A stretch of 64,000 nt of DNA from Gloeopeniophorella convolvens (lineage: Eukaryota > Basidiomycota > Agaricomycetes > Russulales), in the NCBI GenBank assembly GCA_022496205.1, contig WTXD01000014.1, positions 124,001 to 188,000 of the forward strand. The letters are read 5' to 3'. Under the pieces are notes generated by a model. It did no database searches and had not been told where the DNA came from. It saw nothing but the letters and a program-made list of their open reading frames with translations. Position 1 is the stretch's first letter; every line of letters begins with the position of its first letter. The position numbers were made by a program, and so were the translations under genes. This document shows, one piece after another, positions 56,653 to 64,000 of this stretch.

Positions 56653-58714
56653 ATGACCGTACGCTCCGAGGCAGGCTCACGCTGTGCTGATCCTTCTCTT
56701 GGTGGACACGGAGATGACAACGAAATTCCGGGTGTCAACGCGCGGACATTCTGGTCGTTCGTGCTGCAAAAGTCGGGGAACCGCGACAAGGAGCTCGTTG
56801 AAGGATGGAAAGGTGATGCCGATGGGATCCTCATTTTCGTACGTTCTTCCTATATATCCAATCTCAAATCGAATTGACCCTTCCCAGACCGGTCTATTCT
56901 CTGCTACAGTAGCAGCTTTCACCATCGAAAGCTACAAGCAGTTGCAGCCCGACTCTGGAAACGACACTGTTTTCCTTCTCACCCAGATCTCCCAGCAGCT
57001 CGCTGCTTCGAACAGCTCCCAGATACCACCATTTTCCCCACCACCACCATTCCGGGCACCTCGAGCGAGCATCCGCCTCAACGTCCTGTGGTTTCTTAGC
57101 CTCTGCCTCAGCCTGACCTGTGCACTGCTGGCAACGCTGATGCAACAGTGGTCGCGGAATTACCTCCAGATGGCCCATGGGCGCTCCTCGGATCCATCTC
57201 GTCAAGCCCGCATCCGAGCATATGTGTTCGATGGGATCTCCAAGTTCCATGTCTCGAGCACGCTCGAGATCCTCCCATTCATCCTTCATGTCTCGCTCTT
57301 CCTCTTCTTCGTTGGCCTCCTAGAGTTTCTTTTTGGAATTAACAATACTGTCGCGTACATCATCCTTGCGCTCGTCGCGCTCCTCACCATGTTGTACCTG
57401 GTCAGTACGGTCATGCCCCTGATCTATTACAACTTTCCACATCCTACCCCACTCTCTTCCCTCCTCTGGCGCCTCTCGAACTTCGTCCTGCAGCGTGTGC
57501 GCAGCGCTCATCGCCTTGTCCTCACCGTGCGGCGGCGTTGGGTAGCGCGGCGGCAGCCGGGAACATTATACGGTCCGCGCGTGCGCCTTCCAGCGCTGTA
57601 CACACGCTTCGCGCTCGGCATGAAGGACGCGCTCGAGGCGGCGGGATCAGGCATGCACGCGCGCGCACTGGGGCAGCTGCTCGTAGACGTGCTCGACGAC
57701 GTTGTCGACGACGCCGAGGTCGCAACGTTCTTCTCCGGCTTCCTGGAGCTGCTGCGCGGGGATCCCGCCAATCGCCCCGCAGCGGCCCACCTTCTGCGCA
57801 ACGACGGCGCAGGCCACGTCTCCTTCGCGCGGCTGTTCACGGGGCCCGCGGCGCACGTGCTGCTCGCCGCGCGCGTCGTTTGGACAGCCTTTTATGCGCG
57901 CGCTGGGAACTGGCTCGACCTGCTCGTCGACCCGTACGCCGAGGGCGCGACAGAGGCCGCGGCGCGCGCCGCGTGCGTCGCGCCGCTGCTGAAGCACGAC
58001 GACGTGGGCGTGGTCACAGCGGCGCGATGCGTGCAGGCCGTCGCGGCGCATGACTTCCTGTGCTTTTCCAAGGCGATCGACGACCCCAGCGCGGTGCTCA
58101 AGCTCTTCCGCCCGCCGCCCGCGTTGCACGAGGCATTCGACGACCTGGAGTGCGTACAGACGTATGGGCGCGCGTGCATCGCGGTTGCACTCCTCGAGGA
58201 CATGGGACCTGTCTTGCAGTCGGACGATCCGCAGGTGGAGGGCGTTGCGCTGATGTTGAGCGAGGTTCTGGACCTTTTGAACACGTGGCAGCGGCAGCTG
58301 AGCCCTTCCGAGGTGGCGCTGCATGCAACGCAAGTCCTACGCGGCTCATTTGCGGAAGCCATGCGTCCTGTGCGCACGCTGCTCGATGAAAATGGACGCG
58401 CGGTACTGGAAGCTCTTATCGCACGGGGCGACGCATCCGAGCTGTCGTGGGAGGACTTCTGGGCACCTTTGCAGAGAGCCGGGGTGACTTATGGATGTGC
58501 CAGCCTCCTGTGGTCGCTGCGCTGCTTCGCGTTCCGAGCCTTCAGTGACCCAGACGCTGGTGCACGTGTAGTAGGGAACGACGAGCCTGTAGAGAGTGAG
58601 GTGCAGGACGCGTCGGATGCTCACGCATCCGACGACGGTGCGCGTACGCTGGATGAGGGTCCGGACGTCGTTGTGGATGTTTCTCCATTGGAAGGCACGG
58701 CCAGTGTGCATTAG
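56653..58714 (+). CDS. DUF6535 membrane protein (tandem copy 2)
   Basis: 670-residue paralogue in two exons (56653-56838, 56888-58714) with the single intron at the same codon as copy 1 (GILIF|TGLFS). The membrane domain is closely similar: FWSFVLQKSGNRDKELVEGW, ESYKQLQPDSGNDTVFLLTQ, LSLCLSLTCALLATLMQQWS, NYLQMAHGRSSDP and VSTVMPLIYYNFPHPTPLSS. The soluble half aligns in outline (ARALGQLLVDVLDDVVDDAE; AARCVQAVAAHDFLCFSKAI) but is far more GC-rich from about 57500 to 58300. The C-terminus is acidic. A longer frame reading through the intron from 56684 uses a different N-terminus that lacks the domain start, so I reject it. Function unknown. Confidence 0.9.
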
Positions 58715-59124
58715 TCGTATCGTTCACCACCACCTCCGCGTATCCGAGATTGGCGACACATCTTTAATTACATATGCGTCACCGTCGTCTTAGATCCCTT
58801 TGAGGATATCCTGGGGCGCAATCAGACTGTCGTTATTGCAAACGAAACCCTACGCATGTTAGTACATTGAACCACGAATTTCAAGCTCAAGTTCGACGTT
58901 GTCGGCTTGGGCGCGACTCGAGCACGTGCATATGTTGGAATCCGAGTCCAACCTCTGGTTCGCAGCGCGCGCACGGGGTCTCTTCGGAACGGAACTGATC
59001 AACCGCCCGTGACAAGTGCCCTCGTCAGAGATGACGCGGATACCTCCCAGAGACATACACGCACACCATCTAGAGCGCACACTCGACCCCCGCAAGCCTA
59101 TCCAAGTGGCATAGCCTGAGCGCC
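58715..59124. other. intergenic, gluconokinase promoter
   Basis: 410-bp spacer; contains the upstream region of the gluconokinase gene and nothing else that I recognise. Confidence 0.5.
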
Positions 59125-59881
59125 ATGTCGTCACAAGAACAGCCGACAGGAACAGCCACTGGCACCGGTGGCACCGAACCTCGCGGACCACCCGATCCTG
59201 CAGCATCCATTGCGCGCGATCATGTGTTGATCGTGGTCATGGTACGCCCCCGCCCACATGGCACAGCACGGCTCGCTCTCACACATCGCGCAGGGCGTCT
59301 CGGGCAGCGGCAAGTCGACGCTGGGCGCATCGCTCGCGGAAGCACTCGGCCTGCCGTTCATCGATGCAGATGACCTGCACCCGGCGGCAAATAAGGACAA
59401 GATGGCGCGCGGCGAGCCGCTGACGGACGCGGACCGCGCGCCGTGGCTCGTGCGCGTGCGTGGCGCGGCGCTGGAGACGGCGGAACACGACGCGCGCGGA
59501 GCGGTGGTTGCCTGCTCCGCGCTCAAGGCGGCGTACCGCTCGGTGCTGCGCGGGGAGGGCGGCGCGCTCGATCAGCCCGATGAGCGGACCCCTGCGACGG
59601 AGGAGGTGGCGGAGGCAGCCGCGCCGGCGCACGCGCTGCGGACGTTCTTCGTGCACCCGTTTGGGCCGCACGACGTGCTTCTGGAGCGGATGACGGCACG
59701 CAAGTCGCATTTTATGAAGGCGAACATGCTCACGTCGCAGCTGGCGACGCTAGAGGACCCGGCGGGGGAGCCGGGGGTGGTACCGGTCACGCTGGAACAG
59801 AGCCCGGAGGAGCAGCTGCGGGCGGCGGTGGACGGCCTGCGGGCGCTCGGTGCGATAGAAGCACAGCGAGTACATAGCTGA
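59125..59881 (+). CDS. gluconokinase
   Basis: Carbohydrate kinase of the GntK type that phosphorylates D-gluconate to 6-phosphogluconate, feeding the pentose phosphate pathway. Two exons (59125-59241, 59294-59881, 52-bp intron) give 234 residues. The P-loop GVSGSGKSTLG starts exactly at exon 2 (residue 40), followed by FIDADDLHPAANKDKMARGE, LTDADRAPWL and VACSALKAAYR, the usual substrate and nucleotide-binding blocks. The C-terminal part carries SHFMKANMLTSQLATLEDP, also a family hallmark. A Gly/Glu/Ala-rich insertion (about residues 140-155) lengthens one loop. The N-terminal 35 residues are a low-complexity extension. Works in the same pathway as the transaldolase found elsewhere in the window. 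Confidence 0.93.
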
Positions 59882-60663
59882 CGGGTGCTGGGCATAGGAT
59901 GATGGGAAATAGAAGAGTGGGCGTTGCTGCACTATCTCATGCCCGAAGGCTTCTGGGCAGAGAAGCGAGGCTGCTCGGACGGGGCGGAGCGCTGTGCCGT
60001 GCGTTCCCCCGCGTCCCGCGCGAAACGAACCGTGGCGCATGCAGTAAGTAGATATTGGGGGCGGTTGCTGTGTAGGTTACAGCACATGGCACGCTGGCGA
60101 GCGGCAGCGGGGCGCCGTGTGACTGCCTTACGGGTGCAGGTCTGCGGATGTGCAGGTGCGCGGATACATGCAGTCGGTGTTATCACGGATGGCTGTATGC
60201 CAAGGCGAATACGCCAAAGATACACAGACGGCATGGGGCTCATGGTGCCGTGCGCGAATGCACGATGGCAGGCAGGCGCAAGAGGGTGGGACGGAGGAAA
60301 CAAGGCACGGGCGCGATTAGTGACAGGCCCGGCGGTGGCTGACATCAGCCGGATAAATTCGTGAGTAAATGGCAATCGGACGGGGGCTTTTCGTAAAGAG
60401 GGCGAGGAACGGTTGGGCGTGAGAGGTCCTGGAGGGAGCGTGCGAGCAGAAGTGCGCAAGACAACGGGCAGGCAGGGTGACACAGGATGGCAGACGGTGC
60501 AGTAAATTGGTACAAGGGATGACGGTGGCAGAATACTGAGTGAGCACGTGGAGACGGGGCAGGTTGGCCGATGTCTCAAGCCGAGCGAGGGAGCAAGTGA
60601 TGGGAGCGTGACTGGCAAACCGTTGCCGCTCGTTGCCGCCAGTTGTCTCCCATCCCTCCCACC
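59882..60663. other. intergenic, KRE6-like promoter
   Basis: 782-bp spacer upstream of the KRE6-like gene. Purine-rich on the plus strand with several open frames on the minus strand that lack recognisable motifs. The ATG is preceded by a pyrimidine-rich leader. Confidence 0.45.
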
Positions 60664-63363
60664 ATGTCCTCCTCGTCGGGGCCCCCTCCCAATCCCTTCG
60701 AGTCTGTCCCAGAGTCAAGGTCAGTCACCCCGACGCCCTCCCCCGACGCCTCCTTCTCCGCCCTCTCCCCCCGCACACCAAATTTTCCCTCCGCCGACTC
60801 GCCTCTTCTCCCCCCAGGCCAATCGTCAGACCTGTCCCCCTCTTCCAGGACCCCCTCCCGCTCTTTTTCTTCCTCCGCCTTCGTATCCTCCCCATTGAAT
60901 CCAAACTCCCCTGCCCTCGCCTCCCCTTATGGCTTTGTTCGCTCCAGACCCGTCTCAAGGGGCAGCATGCACCTCAATCGTATCGCCTCTGAGGAATCGC
61001 AGACCCTCGGTTCACAGTTTGCGAGCTCCCAGCGTGGTTCCATGATTCTCTATCGTCTCACAAGTTCAGACGAGCATGGCGCCCTCCTCCCTCCTCCCTC
61101 ATTGTCCCCAGACAATCGTGCCTCCCTCATCTCCACCTCGGGAGAATCAATATGGTCACTCTCATCAGACTCCAAGTATCCCTCTGGCCCACCAACCAGC
61201 AGAGGCGGGCTCGTTCCCTATGCCTACGACCCCGAGCTAGACGACAAGGAACCTATGGATGAGGAGGACCTCCTTCATGAGCCAGACTCGGTCGACAAGT
61301 CTTCTTCTGTCATCGCTCTCCGCGGCGTTCTCAACGTCGGCGTCCTCGTCCTCCTCATCGGCGCTCTCCTCGCCCTTTTCATCGCCTACCCCGTCGTCAC
61401 CTACGTCCACAACAATGCTCACAACCTCTTCCTTGAAGAGAATGGCGGCACAGGGAACACCGTCACAACCCCTCCCCCTCCTTCTTTTGCCATGCCTCAG
61501 CTCATCGATCGCGAGACCCCCGATTCGGCCAAGACTCGCACCGGATACGACAATGAGGACTATGTCCTCGTTTTCTCTGACGAGTTCAACACCGACGGCC
61601 GCACCTTCTACCCAGGCGACGATCCCTATTGGGAGGCTGTCGACCTCTGGTATTGGGCCACTGCTGATTTGGAGTGGTACGACCCCCGTCAGGTTTACAC
61701 GCAAAACGGCAGCCTCCACGTCCGCATAGAAAACGTCGAAACGAATGGGATGCAGTACCGCTCGGGCATGCTCCAGAGCTGGAACAAGTTCTGTTTCACA
61801 AGCGGCTACATCGAAGTTTCACTCACCCTTCCCGGTCCTAACAGCGAGACTCGCGGATATGTAAGTGTCTTGTACCCCTGCCTGTCCGTATTTGCTTTTT
61901 TAATTTTTTTCTCACACTGCCCCCAGTGGCCTGGTGCATGGACTATGGGTAATCTCGGACGGCCAGGATATGGTGCGACGACAGACGGCACTTGGCCCTA
62001 CACGCAAGTTTTCCCTTCTTATTGCACGTTCAAGTGTTGACAGATTCGTTATTCCAGATACGACTCTTGCGATGTCGGCACCTTCCCGAACCAGACTAAC
62101 CCAGATGGTCTCGGCCCTGCTGCTGCCCTCCATTCGGATGCATCGCAGGCCAAGTACGATTTCAAGCTGTCGTATCTCACCGGTCAGAAGCTCTCGTGCG
62201 CCACCTTTCCGCCCACCTTTCCGCCTTTCGCTTAGATAACATTTTCAGTGCATGCACCTGCCCTGGTGAGGATCACCCGGGCCCCGACGTCACCAAGGGC
62301 CGTGGCGCTCCGGAGATCGATATTCTCGAGGCAGAGCACAACAAGCAGGGTGACGGAGGAGTGGTTTCACAGTCGGCACAGTTCGCGCCTTTCACTGGCA
62401 ACTACTCGTACGCGAACGATACGCAGCAAGAGTGGTGGGTGTATGACGCGAGCATCTCCCGGCCGAACACCTACAAGTGCGTTGCCGAGCCAATCACCGG
62501 GCATGTCTTCTGACCAGTTTGGTCACGTTGCAGGGGATCCGCCGTGTGGGTGACTCTTGCTCCTCGTTTTGTCGCTTTCTCATCTCTTTGGGCAGGCAAC
62601 AAGCCATTTCTGGCATCACGCAGTTACCGGAAGACCTCTTCGAGGGATCGGGCCAGGTCGCCCACACGTTCGGTTCGTCGCTTTCCATTCTCTGTCCTTT
62701 ATTTCCTTATCGGGTCATGTAGGCTTTGAGTACTTCGCCAATCCCAAGTCGCGGCAAGACGGCTTCATCACCTGGCAGATGAACAACCTCCCAACGGTCA
62801 GCATGGGCGCCGCCGCCGTCGGCCCCGATCCCCTGCCTGATGGGTCTGGAGTCGACCAACGGTTAATCCCCGAGGAGCCCATGGTACCGTATCATCCCTC
62901 ACTTAGCCTTGTCCTCGCTTATCGCCGCCTCAGTCCATTATCTTCAACTTGGGCATGTCACGTATGTCGTCAGGCTTCACATGTGATTTAGCTGGCTCAC
63001 ATTGACCGTTTCAGCGAACTGGCAGACGATCGACTTGTCGACCATGACCTTCCCTGCGGAGATGCTGGTTGACTATGTGCGCGTGTACCAACGCAAGGAC
63101 TCGCAAAACATCGGATGCGATCCTAAAGACTACCCAACAATGGACTACATCGCACGGCATCCTGAGGCATATACTAGTACGTCAGAGTCGGACCTAAGAT
63201 GCGACCTCCGCACTAAGCTCGCACATAGATCCTCAATTACAGTACTGGACATCGGGGCCCGCAGGGGCGAACAACACGTTCCCGAAAAACAGCTTGGTGC
63301 GTCGTGTGATGCGATCGTGTTTTCTCGTTCGCTGACGCCACGCAGTATTCCGGTGGCTGCTAG
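60664..63363 (+). CDS. kre6: KRE6/SKN1-like beta-1,6-glucan synthesis protein
   Basis: Type II membrane glycoside-hydrolase-like protein (SKN1/KRE6, GH16-related) needed for beta-1,6-glucan in the cell wall, acting in the secretory pathway. The ATG at 60664 ([15 protein letters not shown] at -3) is preferred to 60643. A Ser/Pro-rich cytosolic tail of ~220 residues is followed by one membrane anchor ([19 protein letters not shown]). The lumenal domain has [69 protein letters not shown], the catalytic-type motif [32 protein letters not shown] and [10 protein letters not shown]. The last exons end NSLYSGGC at 63363. About ten exons with short introns; the ordering matches the family without breaks. 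Confidence 0.93.
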
Positions 63364-64000
63364 TATGGCGGTTTGGGACCGCCGGATCACGACCCATCTT
63401 CATTTTCGCTAGATTTGCGCGTGCGCACCTTGCATATGATAGGACTCATCGTCCGCGGACTCTTTGTTTAAGAACAGACGACTCGACTGCATCACCGATT
63501 TTTTTGGGAACCTACAATCTACGAACATTACATACTTACGGGACCCGCTGCTGCCGCGCGCGGCGCCGGCGCCCCACGCTGCATATATCGTATCTCCATC
63601 TCCCCCCTACGCGTGTATACCACCCCTTTCTATGCGCCACGGACACTCCGCTTGCCGAGACGTACCTTTCTGCGCGCGCCCTCTCCCTACCCCCCACGTA
63701 CCTACTGTCCGCCGTAAATCCGCCCCGCCTCCCCCCTCCCCTGATCATCATCATCTCGTCCAGCGCCTGGTACGACGCCGCGTAGCCTGTATTGTTGCGT
63801 ATTAACCCCATTACGCTCCTTGCACATCACCTTCACTTCCACCGGCCGCCCTTGCTTGGCGGACTGTTTGGCCTCTTGAGCTCGTCTTCCCGGTCGTACT
63901 TTGTCCTCGCAGAGACGGTTTCTTCCGTTTTTATTGTGCTCATTTTTTTCATTTCTTTTCCGCCTCTTCCTGTTTGACGCCGGGGATTGTACTTAGCGAG
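63364..64000. other. right edge, no gene recognised
   Basis: 3' flank of the KRE6-like gene followed by a strongly pyrimidine-rich plus strand (63560-63970), which may be the promoter or 5' leader of a gene starting beyond the window. No coding region is supported. Confidence 0.4.

Noticed and set aside
57538..58377. Several long frames on both strands within DUF6535 copy 2
   Set aside because: Caused by GC-rich codon usage lacking stops in other frames; no domain in any of them.
56684..58714. Uninterrupted 676-codon version of DUF6535 copy 2
   Set aside because: Its N-terminus is in another frame and lacks the conserved FW...DKEL segment; the 49-bp intron model restores it and matches copy 1.
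1..64000. CRISPR arrays, rRNA genes, transposons with terminal repeats, viral insertions
   Set aside because: None recognised by eye; the sequence is an ordinary gene-dense fungal chromosome region.

Overview
The window is nuclear DNA of a filamentous basidiomycete, most likely a wood-decaying Agaricomycete (Polyporales-like; this placement is inference). Nearly every gene is split by many introns of about 48-70 bp. It encodes a GH7 cellobiohydrolase with a fungal cellulose-binding module, a GSTFuA-like glutathione transferase, a CPL1-like cysteine-rich secreted protein, a tandem DUF6535 pair and a fungal STAND-type N-terminal domain. No rRNA, tRNA, CRISPR array, virus or intact transposon was recognised.

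Layout. 1-16.4 kb: CPL1-like secreted protein (-), nuclear-type peroxiredoxin Q/Dot5-like (-), PPP1R37-like leucine-rich-repeat protein (-), GST (-), Lys/Ala/Pro-rich chromatin-type protein (+), orphan STAND N-terminal domain (-), transaldolase (+). 16.8-26.3 kb: a head-to-head pair of paralogous multi-pass membrane proteins of the ArAE_2/BRE4 type. 26.9-46.2 kb: almost entirely minus-strand genes: ECM14-like pseudo-carboxypeptidase, ATG13, POT peptide transporter, phytase-like secreted protein with an internal duplication, a small orphan, Rpn14/PAAF1-like WD40 protein, Bet1/Sft1-like SNARE and a long-tailed PIL1/LSP1 eisosome protein. 47.6-49.3 kb: cellobiohydrolase (+). 49.7-53.7 kb: two divergent NADAR-domain genes next to a PARP-fold ADP-ribosyltransferase gene. 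54.1-58.7 kb: tandem DUF6535 genes. 59.1-63.4 kb: gluconokinase and a KRE6/SKN1-like beta-1,6-glucan synthesis protein.

The most notable element is the NADAR-NADAR-PARP block. The PARP-like protein (14 exons, 380 residues by my model) keeps a full H-Y-E triad (H246, Y298, E362). It carries four N-terminal cysteine modules with exactly repeating, alternating spacing (C-x4-C-x15-C-x3-H, then C-x2-C-x15-C-x3-C, twice). The two NADAR paralogues share three intron positions and two identical internal exon lengths (65 and 242 nt) and are separated by only about 250 bp. NADAR enzymes are known to remove ADP-ribose from guanine and are paired with DarT-type transferases in bacteria, so a physically linked writer and eraser in a fungus is a candidate ADP-ribosylation module. 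The pairing is inference; the gene content is seen directly.

Other points: several GC-AG introns (three in the PARP gene alone), 7-nt and 8-nt micro-exons, and a carboxypeptidase-like protein that has lost a zinc ligand and the catalytic glutamate. Exon boundaries were derived by eye from reading frame, GT/GC-AG signals and family knowledge; transcript data were not available.
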